Origin: Taudactylus pleione
Lineage: Eukaryota; Chordata; Amphibia; Anura; Myobatrachidae
NCBI GenBank assembly: GCA_031769625.1
Contig: JAUIMM010000113.1
Coordinates: 12,000,501-12,064,500, forward strand
DNA: 64,000 nt
Direction: 5' to 3'
Shown one piece after another: positions 23,452-35,173 of the stretch. Made by a program: the position numbers and the translations under genes. Every line of letters begins with the position of its first letter. Within the stretch, counting starts at the first letter, position 1. The notes beneath the pieces were generated by a model. The model worked only from the letters and a program-made list of their open reading frames with translations, ran no database searches and was not told the DNA's origin.

Positions 23452-26400
23452 CTACGGAGGCAAGATGTCATCCTCATCCTCCTCATCCACCGATTCCTCA
23501 CCCTTTTCAGTGTTGTGTACATCCTCATCCTCACAGAGTATTAATTCGTCCCCGCTGGAATCCACCACCACAGGTCCCTCTGTACGTTCTGGAGGCTGGT
23601 CTCCCTGGAAGAGTTGATAATTAATTTTTATGAACATCATCTTCTCCACATTTTGTGGAAGCAACTTCCTACGCCTTTCGCTGACAAGGTTCCCGGATGC
23701 ACTAAACACTCTTTCGGAGTACACACTGGAGGGGGGCAACTCAGGTAAAATAGAGCCAGTTTGTACAGGGCCTCCAAATTGCCTCTTTTTCCTGCCAGTA
23801 CACGTACAGACTGTCTGACATGCCTACTTGGATGCTGTCACCGATGTAATCCTCCACCATTCTGTCAATGGTGACAGTATCATATGCAGTGACAGTAGAC
23901 ATGTCAGAAATTGTTGCCAGGTCCTTCAGTCCAGACCAGATGTCCAAACTTGGTCCTGCCTGCCCTGCATCACCGCCAATGGGTTGCTTAGGATTCCTAA
24001 GTTGTTTCCTGGCAGCCCCAGTTGCGGGAGAAAATGAAGAAGGAGCTGTTGACGTGTCACGTTCCGCTTCAGCTGACAGTGTTTTCACCAGCAGGTCTTT
24101 GCAGCTCTGCAGACTTGTGTCGGCCGGAAAGAGAGACACCACATAGGCTTTAAACTTAGGATCGAGCACGGTGGCCAAAATGTAGTGGTCTGATTTCAAC
24201 AGATTGACCACCCTGGAATTCTGGCAAAGCGAAAGAAGGGCTTCATCCACAAGTCCCACATGCCGAGCGGAATCGCTCCGTCTTAGCTCCTCCTTCACTT
24301 TCTCCAGCTGCTTCTGCAAAAGCCTGATGAGGAGAATGACCTGACTCAAGCTGGCAGTGTCTGAACTGACTTCACGTGTGGCAAGTTCAAAGGGCTGGAG
24401 AACCTTGCACAACACGAAAATCATTCTCCACTGCGCTTGAGTCAGGTGCATACCCCCTCCTTTGCCTATGTCATAGGTGGATGTATAGGCTTGAACGGCC
24501 TTTTGCTGCTCCTCCATCCTCTGAAGTATATAGAGGGAGGAGTTCCACCATGTCACAACCTCTTGCTTCAGGTGATGGCGGGGCAGGTTCAATAGTGTTT
24601 GCTGGCGCTCCAGTCTTCGGCACGCAGTCGCTGAATGGCGAAAGTGGGCAGAAATTCTTTGGGCCACCCAAAGCGTCTCCTGCACGCCCCTGTCACTTTC
24701 AGAAAATGCTCCACCACCAAATTTATTGTGTGAGCAAAACATGGGACATGCTGGAATTTGCCCAGATGTAATGCCCGCACAATATTAGTGGTGTTGTCAG
24801 ATATCACAAATCCCCAGGAGAGTCTAAGTGGGGTAAGCCACTGGGTGATGATTTCCCTCAGTTTCTCTAAGAGGTTGTTGGCGGTGTGCCTCTTACTGAA
24901 ACCGGTGATACACAGCGTAGCCTGCCTTGGAACGAGCTGGCATTTCTGAGATGCTACTACTGGTGACACTGCTGTTGTTGCTGCATAAGGTGATACATTT
25001 ACCCAGTGGGCTGTCACAGTCATATAGTCCTTAGTCTGTCCTGTTCCACTTGTCCACATGTCCATGGTTAAGTGGACATTGGGTACAACCACATTTTTCA
25101 GGACACTGAGGACACTTTTTCTGACGTTTCTGTACAGTCTCGGTATCGCCTGCGTAGTGAAGTGGAATCTAGACAGGATTTGGAACCTGGGACACACTAC
25201 GTCCATCAATTGTCTAAATCTCACTGCACTAATTGCAGATACTGGACGCATGTTTAACACCAACATAGCAGTCAAGGCCTCAGTTATACGTTTTGCTTCA
25301 GGATGACTGCTGTCGAACATCATCCTCCTCGCTGAGGACTGTTGGAGGGTCAATTGTTTAGTAAAAGTAGTGGTGTTCCTACTTCCTCTCTGGGATGATG
25401 AACGACTCACAGCAACAGCAACAGCAGAAGTGGCAGCAGTAGGCGTAGCAATGCAGGATCCTCCGGAGGAATCCCGGATAGAAGAGTCAGTCATGCCAGT
25501 GACATGGCCTGCAGGACTACTTCCGATCCTAACTAAGGAGGAAATTGATGAGGAGGCAGTTGATGGTGTGGTTTGCAGGCGCTTGGATACAACAGGACAA
25601 AGGGATCTAGGTGTCCCTGGACTGCTTACGGTCTTAGCCAAAGTTTCTGAACTTGACAGTAAGTTTTATGAACACGCTGGAGGTGAAGGATAAGGGAGGA
25701 TGTTCCTAGATGGTTAACATCCCTAGCCCTACTTATTTCACCTTTACATTTTTTACATATGGCTAGACAGTTGTTGTCCGGATCTGGATAGAAATATTGC
25801 CAGACCAAAGAGGGGGAATGTTTGTTCTTCTGCCCAGGCATGACTGTGATGGGCTTTTTCATCCCACGGACAACAACTGTCTCCCCTGGAGCCTGATTTA
25901 AACAAACCACATCACCATCAGAATCCTCCTCGCCAACTTCCTCCTCAGCGCCAGCTACACCAGTATCCTCATCCTGTTGACTCTTCAAAAGTGACATCTT
26001 CAATCTGCATATCAGCAAGTGGACTGTGGGTGCTCCTTTCAGCACTTGCAGAGGGTCTGTAAATGGTGGAAAGAGCCACCTCTTCTCGTCCCGTGCTGGG
26101 AAGGTCAGGCATCGCCACCACACTTGGACTCTCCTTGGGGATTTGTGATATCTTCTTAGAACGCACAGTTCTTCGCTGTGCTTTTGCCAGCTTAACTCAT
26201 TTGATTTTTGTAGCGGGAGGAGGCATTCCATCATCATGTGAAGCTGAACCACTAGTCATGAACATAGGGAAAGACCTTAGCCATTCCTTGCCACTCCGTG
26301 TCGTAAATGGCATATTGGCAGGTTTACGTTTCTCCTCAGATGATTTAAATGTTTTTTTAAGGTCATTTTCCTGAACTTTGTCATTTGGGATTTTATATGC

Positions 26401-26555
26401 CCTATACTATGACATTGGGCATCAACCTTGCCAGATGACGTTGATGGCATGTTATCGTCTATGTCATGACTAGTGGCAGCAGCTTCAGCACTAGGAGGAA
26501 GTGGTTCTTGATCTTTCCCTATTTTATTTTTATTGGACACAGTTCGGTCCTCCAT
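23452..26555 (-). pseudogene. hAT (BED-finger, Ac-type) transposase pseudogene, copy C
   Basis: The product would be a DDE-type cut-and-paste transposase acting in the nucleus. N-terminus at 26555 (MEDRTVSNKNKIGKDQE); BED zinc finger near 25830-25690 (SLVWQYFYPDPDNN, then CKKCKGEISRARD and HLQRVH); RITEALTAMLVLNMRPVSA; first catalytic Asp in TMDMWTSGTGQTKDYMTV; FVISDNTTNIVRAL with CFAHTINLVV; WWNSSLYILQRMEEQQKA; DHYILATVLDPKFKAYVV; C-terminal dimerisation block SSVYSERVFSASGNLVSERR. The order is that of ZBED/hAT transposases. Frameshifts are needed near 25970, 25650, 24700 and 23765 and between 26277 and 26200. No intron is needed. Confidence 0.92.
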
Positions 26556-27047
26556 TTATGTTGTATTGATATATACGCGCGGCTAAGGCGCACACAAACA
26601 CAGAAAAGAAGAATTTTTAATATTTTTTGGAGTGCACTTTGGGGGTTACACCACCCATTAACAGACTTAGGACACAGATGCATGCTTGGCGCTGCTCCTA
26701 TGTTGATGCACGTGCAGGCCACAGTGCACACAATTCACAAACACAAAAAATATTTTTTTATTTTTGTTGGAGTGCACTTTGGGGGTTACACCACCCTTTA
26801 AGAGATGAGCCAGCCGGCCCTTTACTTATGGGACACAGGCGCACGCTTGGCACTGCTCCTTTGTTGATGTATGTGCAACCACAGTGCACACAATTCACAA
26901 ACACAGAAAATAATTTTTTATTTTGTTTGGAGTGCACTTTGGGGGTTACAGCACCCTTTAATGGTCAAGCCAGTCGGCCTTTGATTTATGACACAGGTGC
27001 ACGCTTGGTGCTACTTTGTTGATGCACATGCCGCTACTGCGCACACA

Positions 27048-27646
27048 GGGCCTGATTCAGAGCCGCTCGTAAGCGGCCGCTCGTTTGCTCTGAGCGATGT
27101 TCGCACAACTGTGCATGCGTATGGGTCATAATGCGCATGCACAAACCAGTCATTGCGGTCGGAAATCATGCTCTCGTAAAACAGCAAGGGGCTGCTAATT
27201 TCACTGACAGAATGTACCGTTTGTGGGTGGTAACAGGGGAAGGTTCTTGAAAACGGGGGAGTGGAGATCCGAATGCAGGCGTGCCTAACAGTCAAAAGGG
27301 CGTTTAATGTGAGTGCATAATTAGTAAAGCAGCGTCTTTCACCACGTCACTTGGTGGTCTTTTAGCCTGCACTGCTCGCAGTGATAGCAGGTAGAAAATC
27401 CTAATACAAGCACTGCGAGCAGTTCAGATGCCTTTTGATGTTCCCGATTAATCTAATAAATACTGGAGATGACGTGTGATGCGAACGGCAAAGGGGCGTC
27501 TTTACAAAATAGCAAGCGCATTTTTCGGCCGCTCGGTCAGACATAGAGGCGTCAGCACACCTTAAAGAGCAAACGCTCAATTTAAATATCCGACCCATTT
27601 TTTAGAACGAGCGTCCGCAAATAGCGTCCGGCTCTGAATCAGGCCC
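27048..27646. mobile_element. Harbinger-like MITE, 599 bp, in hAT copy C array
   Basis: TIRs GGGCCTGATTCAGAGCCG and CGGCTCTGAATCAGGCCC, with ACA duplicated at 27045-27047 and 27647-27649. Neighbouring array units give the empty site GCGCACACAATTCAC. Confidence 0.92.
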
Positions 27647-28048
27647 ACAATTCACAAACATAGAAAATGTCTTTATTTTTTTTTTTGGAGTGCCCTTTGG
27701 GGGTTACAGCACCCTTTAATGGACAAGCCAGCTGGCCCTTGTTTTATGACACAGGCGCACACTTGGCGCTACTTTGTTGATGCACGTGCGGCTATTGCGC
27801 ACACAATTCACGAACACAGAAAGAAAAAAAAATCATATTTTTTTGGAGTGCACTTTGGGGGAGCACTCCTGATGGACAGTTCACACAATTCACAAACACA
27901 GAAAAAAATGTTTTTTATTTGTTTGGAGTGCACTTTGGGGGTTACAGCACCCTTTAGCAGACAAGCCAGCCGGCCATTGATTTATGACACAGGTGCTCGC
28001 TTGGCGCTACAGTACTTTGTTGATGCACATGTGGCTACTGCGCACACA

Positions 28049-28556
28049 GGCCCTGATTCAGAGCCAGACGCTCTGACAGAGCGCTTGCTCTGAATCAGGG
28101 CCGTCCTTCTCTTTTCTTAGGGCGGCCTCCTGGCCGCTCGCATAGCTATGGGTGACCACCCACAGCTATAGCGAGCGGCCAAAAAGATGGTCGCGATGGT
28201 CAAGACCATTGCAATCATTGGGCTTGCGACGAGACCCTTGTGGTAGGGTCTCATTGCCGCAAGCCCTGGAGTGCTTTCGGCCGAAGGCACTCCCACTGAC
28301 ATCATTTGTGATGTCAGTGGAGCCGGCCCCAGATGGTAGGCGTTCCCATGGGAACGCCTCTGTCTGGGCAGCCACACCCCCGGCACGCCCACCAAAGGGG
28401 GCGTGCTGTCACTCGCCATCAACAGCACGCCCCCTTTGTAGCGAGACCCACAGCCGTCGCTATCCGGGCCTCACGCATGCGCATGACGGAGCCGGGTCCG
28501 TCGTGCGCATGCGCACTGGGCCAACATCGACCTGCTTTAGGGTCTAAATTAGGCCC
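28049..28556. mobile_element. Harbinger-like MITE, 508 bp, in hAT copy C array
   Basis: Left end GGCCCTGATTCAGAGCC and right end GGTCTAAATTAGGCCC, flanked by ACA and TCA. The empty array unit at this position reads GCGCACACAATTCAC, so the right flank has mutated. The interior has a GGGGGCGTGCTG/CAGCACGCCCCC palindrome shared with the copies at 20435 and 28823. Confidence 0.82.
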
Positions 28557-28822
28557 TCAGTTCACAAACACAGAAAAAAAAAATTTTTTTTGGAGTGCAC
28601 TTTGAGGGTTACAGCACCCTTTAATGGACAAGCCAGCCGGCCCTTGATTTATGACACAGGCGCACGCTTGGCACTACTTTGTTGATGCAGGTGCGGCTAC
28701 TGTGCACATAATTCACAGATCACCCCCTGGACAACACTACAGCACCCCTTTAGGACTACAGACTTTATCGGAGACTGCACAACACAGTCCAGCCAGCCCC
28801 TATAGACTTTGGAGTGGACACA

Positions 28823-29351
28823 GGCCCTGATTCAGAGCAGGACGCTCTGACCGAGTGCTCACTCTGAATCAGGGCCATCCTTCTTCATTTTTAGAGCGGC
28901 CTACTGGCCACTCGTATACCTGTGGGTAACCACCCACAGCTATAGCGAGCAGCAGGAAGATGGTCGCGATGGTCAAGACCATCACAACCATCGGGCTTGC
29001 GACGAGGCCCTTGTGGTAGGGTCTCATTGCCACAAGCCCTGGAGTGCTTTCGGCTCTATCAGAGCTGAGAGCACTCCCACTGACATCGGCCCCAGATGGT
29101 AGGCATTCCCATGGGAACGCCTCCGTCTGGGTAGCCATGCCCTCGGCACGCCCACCAAAGGGAGCGTGCTGTCACTCACCATCAACAGCACGCCCCCTTT
29201 GTAGCGAGACCCGGAGCGACGGCTTGCCCGTCACTATCCGGGTCTCGCACATGCGCACGACGGAACCGCCTCCGTCGTGCGCATGCGCACTGGGCCAACA
29301 TTGACCCACTTGTGAGCACTCAGCGTTCGCGAGTGGGTCTGAATTAGGCCC
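28823..29351. mobile_element. Harbinger-like MITE, 529 bp, in hAT copy C short array
   Basis: Left end GGCCCTGATTCAGAGC and right end GTCTGAATTAGGCCC, with ACA duplicated (28820-28822, 29352-29354). Copy A gives the empty site GTGGACACAGCCCCTATGG. Confidence 0.9.
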
Positions 29352-29604
29352 ACAGCCCCTATGGACAACTAACTGCACAGCACAGCCCAGCCAGCTCCTA
29401 TGGACAACAGCAGCACAACACAGCCCAGCCAGCCCCTATGGACTGAGTGGACACAGCCCCTATGGACAACAACAGCACAACACAGCCCAGCCAGCCCTAG
29501 CTCCCACCCTCCCTCTTCACTGTCCATAGCCGGAGTGGGAAATGGCACTGACGTGGGGACCTTTAATAGAAATAAAAAAATCGGCGAGATCCGGAAGGTG
29601 GGAT

Positions 29605-30916
29605 CAGGGGCTGGCTGTCAACTTTTAGCCTGGGGGGCAAATGCATGCAGGTGGCCCTGGCAGAGGAGTAGCGTGTAGCCAGGGTGCCCGGAGCACATGC
29701 GTGCTTAGGTGCCCCCCCCATCAAGTGTTCCAGGGAGGAGGCGGCTCCATTTGGAATCAATGTAAAGTAAAAATAAAGATATGGGGCAGCCCCCTGTAGT
29801 GGTGCCCATATGCAGTGCCCCCTGTGCCCCAGTAGAGGACCCCCTTATGCAGGCCACCAGTAGTGCCCCTAGTAGTGATCTTCCTATGCAGTGCCCCTTA
29901 TACAGTGCCCCAGTAGTGGTCCCCTCTGTGCAGTGCCCCCAGTAGTAGTCCCCCCATTGTAGTGCCCCCAGTAGTAGTCCCCCCTTGTAGTGCCCCCAGT
30001 AGTAATCCACCCTTGTAGTTCCCCAAGTAGTAGCCCCCCTTGTTGTGCCCCCAGTAGTAGTCCCCCCAATAGTGCTCTCCCCCTTGTAGTGCCCCCAATA
30101 GTAGTCCCCCCTTGCAGTGCCCCCAGTAGTGCTCTCCCCCTTGTAGTGCCACCAGTAGTAGTCCCCCCCTTGTAATACCCCCAGTAGTGCTCTCCCCCTT
30201 GTAGTGCCCCCAGTAGTAGTCCCCCCCTTGTAATGCCCCCAGTAGTAGTCCCCCCCTTGTAATACCCCCAGTAGTAGTCCCCCCCTTTTAGTGCCCCTAT
30301 AGTAAACCCCCCCTTTGTTGTGTCCCCAGTAGTAGTCCTCCCCCTTATAATGCCCCCAGTAGTAATCCCCCCTTGTAATGCCCCCAGTAGTAATCCCCCT
30401 TGCAGCGCCCCCAGTAGTAGTCCCCCCCTTGTAATGCCCCCAGTAGTAGTCCCCCTCTTGTAATGCCCCCTGTAGTAGCCACACCCTTGTAGTGCCCCCA
30501 GTACTAGCACCCTCGCAGTAGAGAGACACGTAATAAAAAAAAAACACTTACCTGAAACCACGCTCCTTTTCCCGCCGCTGCTATCAGCTCCTCCGTCCGT
30601 CCTTATGGGAGAGGTGTCATGACATCATGTCGTCTCTCCCATTACCCACTGTGGGAGCCGGAAGATGGCTCCCGCAGTGGGAGCAGCAGCAGCCGATGAG
30701 AGTCTGACAGACTCTCATCAGCTGCTGAAACAAACACACAGCTGCCGGAGCCGGTGGCTGTGTGTTTGTCACTGCGTAGCGATGCCAAACTCTGTCCGGT
30801 CAGCGCTACACGCGCGGTGCAGCCTGTGTCACAGTGACATAGACTGCCCACTGCCCGCATGGCGCTGCGGCCCGGGGAGCACATGGCACCCTACCCCCCG
30901 GCCCAGCCCGCCACTG
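29605..30916. mobile_element. 1312-bp non-autonomous element nested in hAT copy C
   Basis: Termini CAGGGGCTGGCTG and its near-complement CAGCCCGCCACTG are hAT-like (CAGKGGCKG). Flanking 8-mers GGTGGGAT (29597-29604) and GGCGGGAT (30917-30924) match at 7 of 8. Copy A has the uninterrupted sequence GGTGAGATGATGACG at the same spot. The interior holds a minisatellite and a GC-rich part with small palindromes; the long frames are repeat products. Confidence 0.85.
29880..30515. repeat. CCCCCAGTAGTAG minisatellite
   Basis: Units of about 28-30 bp combine TGCCCCCAGTAGTAGTCC with CCCCTTGTAG, with occasional AGTGCTCTCC variants. Its periodicity leaves long open frames on both strands, without protein motifs. 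Confidence 0.92.
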
Positions 30917-31288
30917 GGCGGGATGATGACGTTTTGCCTCGATTTCAGTTCTGAGTCAGGCGGGAAAACCCAAGTCAGACTCGGTTCCCGGCTCAGATCG
31001 GGGGGGCTCGGGGGGTTTGGATTTCAGAAATCCGAACCCACTCATCCCTACCTTTTACCTCCTCTACATCCTCACAAGCTTCCAACACTGTGGGTGGCAG
31101 CACTGGATTTGGAGAATAATCTGTGTATATAAACGGGGAGAGTTTAAGTATTATTTATTTAGATAGGGTTGTTCTTTCTAACAGCCTGTTTGGGCAATTT
31201 AGATAGGTAGTTGACTAGTACGTTGTATCAATAATCTTAGTACAGTAGCTGTGGTCAAAACACATAGATGTGAAATAGGTAAGAGGGT

Positions 31289-31853
31289 CAGTGGCAAACG
31301 TAGGACTTCTAGAAGGGGGTTTCCAAATGCCTGATTTTAGAGCGAGTGTGGCCAGTCCATGAAGAGGGCATAATTAGTACTTAACCAGCTTTAATATGCG
31401 CCATACAAAGTGTATTATGTCACATAATTCCAGCATATACAATGCCAGCGATCACAGTAAGGTATTAAATGCAGCAGAAGGGCCATCCTGCCTGAGCTGA
31501 ATGTTTTTATTTTAGATGTAGGCACCATTCCAGACTATTGGAGCAAGTCTGGGAGCCTGGACGAGCAGCAGAAGAACCTAGCACTGCCCTGGACAAATAT
31601 GTACATATTGGGCTCTATAGCAGTGCATCCCTAACAGTGCATGATTTCCAGATTTCCTAGTTGGTGCACAGGTTATTTATTACTGGCTGATACATGTTAA
31701 ACAATCCACAGGTTGTGCTAATTATTTCATTTATGATACTGAGAAGTACATGCAGCACTAGTAAAATTGTATTATATTTCTATTGTGGTCATGGTGTTAT
31801 CTGGGGAGGGGGGTTTCCAGGCAGACGGAAACCCCCCCCTGCGTTTGCCTATG
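31289..31853. mobile_element. hAT-like MITE, 565 bp
   Basis: CAGTGGCAAACGTAGG at the left and the complement of CATAGGCAAACGCAGG at the right, followed inward by GGGGGTTTCC on both sides, form imperfect TIRs. AGGGT flanks both ends (31284-31288, 31854-31858), shorter than the 8 bp expected of hAT. Confidence 0.65.
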
Positions 31854-32274
31854 AGGGTATAGTTATAAACTTGACATGATTGGTGGCAGACAAATTGGGA
31901 CAGCTGTAGGTAAAAGATACATTTATAGGCTACTATAGTGCTTAATATATGTACAGGGGAAGAGGAACGACTGGACGATTGAATGTTGTAATCATACTGT
32001 CATTCCACTATCTGGTAGTGGATACGCACCTTTAGACAGCATCCTATTGTGAGTGCATCTTGTTGCTAAACCTAATATTGAAACATTTTGATACTTAACA
32101 TGATCATACAAAGACAATTACATGAATACATTCTCTTAAGGGTTGCATACCCTCGTAAGTATTTATGTAAATGAATACTCATAATTTAAGATAATTTAAA
32201 CTTTCATTTCAGATTATGATAAAATAATGTAATATTGTTGTTGCCTAATTAAAATAATTAAATGAATGGGGGAG

Positions 32275-33105
32275 AAGGATTGAACTGCACACCCTAATTC
32301 TAAACATCTTAAGAGGTGCTGCTACGCTGAGACTTGTAGTACAATGCAGGGAACAGAAAATGCAGGTGCACACTCTGAGTACTAAGAACAATGATAGTCA
32401 AAATAATCCTGATAAACTATACAATTAGCATGGAGTATATGTTAGGTTCTTAGTACATGTTTGGCCAAAAATGTTTGCCCATCCTCCACATCAAGATGAA
32501 CCCCATCAGATAGGTCCCTAACATCCCTAATACTAACACAGGATGTAAATTTATCCAGGAGCTACCTATAATAGTGCCCGAACTGCAATGTAGGAACATG
32601 TGCTGATTACAAACACCTAAGAGCAGATGGGTGGGGTGCTAATACCAAGGAGAAGGAGTCTCAGCCTTCAAGTGTACAATATATACACAAATGTAGAAGA
32701 AAGTGGGAAGGGGCTGGGACTGCACACCCTGGCCCCCATTTACTAACGAGTTTTATCACCAAAATGAGTAATTAATGTCACTGTGTATGATAAATGGTGC
32801 TCCAGCCAATCAGCTCCCAACTGTCATTGTTCTAACAGTTGACAGTAGGGAGCTGATTGGCTGGAGCACCATTTATCATACACAGTGAAATTTATCTCTC
32901 GTTTTAGTGATAAAACTCGTTAGTAAATGAGGCCCCCTATTTTTAAACATAATAAGATGTGCTACCATGCTGAGACTTGTAGTACAATGCAGCAAACAGA
33001 AAATGCAGGCGCACACTCTAAGTACAAAGAACAATGATAATCAAAATAATCCTGATAAACTCTACAATGAGCATGGAGTATAAATGAGGTACTTAGTACA
33101 TGTTT
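32275..33105 (+). repeat. direct duplication (32275-32463 and 32720-33105)
   Basis: Both copies share ACTGCACACCCT, GCTGAGACTTGTAGTACAAT, ATAATCCTGATAAACT and CTTAGTACATGTTT in order. The second copy is split by the MITE at 32731-32935; the first shows the uninterrupted arrangement. Confidence 0.85.
32731..32935. mobile_element. palindromic MITE (GGCCCCCATTTACTAACGAG type)
   Basis: Long TIRs begin GGCCCCCATTTACTAACGAG and end in the complement of GGGGCCTCATTTACTAACGA. The interior arms GGTGCTCCAGCCAATCAGCT and AGCTGATTGGCTGGAGCACC are perfect complements. A sister copy lies at 34104-34309. Confidence 0.9.
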
Positions 33106-33900
33106 AGATACACAAAATAATTGAATTAAAGAAATGCATACAGTATTGTAATTATTTAAGACAGTAAAATAATTGTAAACCACACTCAGATTGTGACAAC
33201 AAGTGTTATAGTTCAGGTATTCTGAATAATTTCTAACCCATGATATGATCTTACACTTATGTACAATTAATAACAGTTAAAAATGAAAATAAAGCTTTTT
33301 TTGTTCACAAGCCTACAGTATTTACAATGAATGACATTTAATTGTTTACAGTGACAACAGTCATTTGTTTTATCATTAGGATCCTTAGTTACAGCCCAGC
33401 TCAGCACAGGTGCAACTGAGTGTTCTGTATGCATACAAATAAGCTTATGGAATTGTTATTTTGCTGTAAAATAGCTCTACAGTGTCATGTAATTTGGCAT
33501 TGTGACATAATTAGTTTTATACTGTATATTTATGTGGAAATTACTGAACATAAGTAAAGCTCTGTTACAGCATCAGGCTATAAAATATGAATGTACATCT
33601 ATCACCTGGGTATAATTCGTATAATTCTCCAGAACTTCACTGAAAGAGTAAAAGTAAAATATTCCTGAAAAAGCACTGGAAATATACATTTTGGATTATA
33701 AGGGAATTATTCTAATGTTCATTTATTCTTTGAATTTGTTCTATTGGCCTCAGTTAGGGGGATGTAGTTACGATCCTGGAGGTTGGGATGCCAGCGCTCA
33801 GAATCCTGACCGGTGGCATCCCAATGGTAAGTATTAGGGTTAGATATTTTGCTAAATACCAATACTTAACTTTACAGGTTGTTAAGATATTGCAACAGAC
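33106..33900. other. AT-rich spacer
   Basis: No gene seen. Near 33770-33845 a GGTTGGGATGCCAGCG / GTGGCATCCCAATG inverted pair suggests a small MITE remnant. Confidence 0.45.
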
Positions 33901-33903
33901 TAA

Positions 33904-34100
33904 AAGGTCTATTTATCAAGCAGTGAAAAGTGTGGAGAAGTGAACCAGTGGAGATGTTGCTCATAGCAACCAATCATCTTTGAAGTAGCATTTATCAAGT
34001 ACTGTCTATAAAATAATAGGTAGGAGCTGATTGGTCGCTATGGGCAACTTCTCCACTGGTTCACTTCTCCACACTTTTCACTGCTTGATAAATAGACCCC
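33904..34100. mobile_element. palindromic MITE (GGGGTCTATTTATCAAGCAG type), copy 1
   Basis: Arms GTCTATTTATCAAGCAGTGA and TCACTGCTTGATAAATAGAC pair over about 45 bp. TAA flanks both sides (33901-33903, 34101-34103), a Harbinger-type 3-bp duplication. Confidence 0.9.
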
Positions 34101-34103
34101 TAA

Positions 34104-34309
34104 GGCCCCCATTTATTAACAAGATTTATCACCAAAACAAGTGATACATTTCACTGTGTATGATAAATGGTGCTCCAGCCAATCAGCTCCCAAATGTCAT
34201 TATCCTATCAGTTGACAGTTGGGAGCTGATTGGCTGGAGCACCATTTATCATACACAGTGAAATTTATCACTCGTTTTGGTGATAAAACTCGTTAATAAA
34301 TGAGGCCCT
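34104..34309. mobile_element. palindromic MITE (GGCCCCCATTTATTAACAAG type), copy 2
   Basis: TIRs are shared with 32731-32935; TAA flanks both sides (34101-34103, 34310-34312). It lies directly between two copies of the neighbouring MITE family. Confidence 0.9.
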
Positions 34310-34312
34310 AAG

Positions 34313-34400
34313 GGGTCTATTTATCAAGCAGTGAAAAGTGTGGAGAAGTGGACCAGTGGAGAAGTTGCCCTAGCAACCAATCAGCTTTCAAATAGCATTA
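34313..34400. mobile_element. truncated MITE (GGGGTCTATTTATCAAGCAG type)
   Basis: The left half matches 33904-33990, then stops at TAGCA where the Ngaro-like element begins. The right half is not found beyond 39983. Confidence 0.85.
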
Positions 34401-34828
34401 AGTTGTCTATAGTCTGATAACCTCTAATCATTATTAACCTCTTCACTAATATATATATAACTAGAAATGACGACAGACACAGAAATTGCTATTTAAATAA
34501 GGTCACAACTTTTATTATTTAATTTTAACTAATCAAATTTTTATTAGAAAAGAAGGTGGCCAAAGAAAGCATTGCTAATCTCAGCTGTAGCCCAAACATT
34601 CTTCACTATCAAATGGGGGGAGGCGGCTGTACACCCCCCGACGCAAACTGAGCCGCGGAGGTCTAAACTCCCCCATCTATTGGCTTAGCACTGCTGGGGC
34701 CCAACCTTAATGAAGAAGCCCAGGTCCCCCCATTGGGCAGAGACAGCTCGCCCTGCGAAAGGGAAGGTGCCCCCAACAGCTACCACTTGCGTCCACTATT
34801 GGCCGCTGAGAAGCAATGCTTTCCCGCC
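34401..34828 (-). repeat. Ngaro terminal block B2
   Basis: 428 bp nearly identical to 35174-35594; both begin TTAAGTTGTCTATAGTCTG and end CAATGCTTTCCCGCC. B2 has TTGCGTCCAC near 34788 that is absent from B1. Confidence 0.88.
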
Positions 34829-35173
34829 TTGATGATGTTTGTTATAATTTATTCGATTTATTAGACAGAACATACCATCCATTCAAAACAAACGACCATA
34901 AGACAAACAGCAACGACCACTAAATTGAATAAAATTAATTGGGTGGGTGGGCGGGGAATCCTGGGAATCCTGGAGCAAAGAGGAAGTCATCAGCTTCCAC
35001 TTAAACTTTTATAAATTCTAAAGACCCACCCTACCTATGCTCTGATAGGACAAAGAAACACAGGTCCTACTGACCTGTCAATCAACAATATATGTAACCT
35101 GGTTTCTTTATTACTATCGGCTCCAAGCCTGTACACTTATGTAGCTTTAGGCTTATGCAGCCTTCAGCTACCT
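34829..35173 (-). repeat. Ngaro terminal block A2
   Basis: 345 bp between the two B blocks. In the Ngaro plan it should equal the missing 5' block A1. It has no coding sequence. Confidence 0.65.

Larger units (their letters stand above)
26590..29540 (-). repeat. 5'-leader tandem arrays of hAT copy C (interrupted)
   Basis: Units of the ~150-bp type (GGAGTGCACTTTGGGG, CACACAATTCACAAACACAG, TTGTTGATGCACGTGC) run from 26590 to about 28740. The short CAGCCCCTATGGAC type follows to about 29520. MITEs interrupt them at 27048, 28049 and 28823. The orientation and order match copy A. Confidence 0.88.
22812..31050 (-). mobile_element. Ac-type hAT element, copy C (long, with nested insertions)
   Basis: The 3' end TAGGGGCGTGCACCGG at 22812 and the 5' end CACTCATCCCTA at 31050 are flanked by CCTTTTTC (22804-22811) and CCTTTTAC (31051-31058), a 7-of-8 match. 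It carries the most complete transposase in the window (23452-26555), tandem arrays to about 29540, three Harbinger-like MITEs and a 1312-bp nested element. Subtracting the insertions leaves about 5.3 kb. Frameshifts in the transposase make it non-functional, but it preserves the full family layout. Confidence 0.9.

Noticed and set aside
29705..30561. 280- and 225-residue Gly/Thr/Tyr-rich frames resembling a silk-like protein
   Set aside because: They are translations of a minisatellite and have no start context, signal peptide or flanking gene structure.
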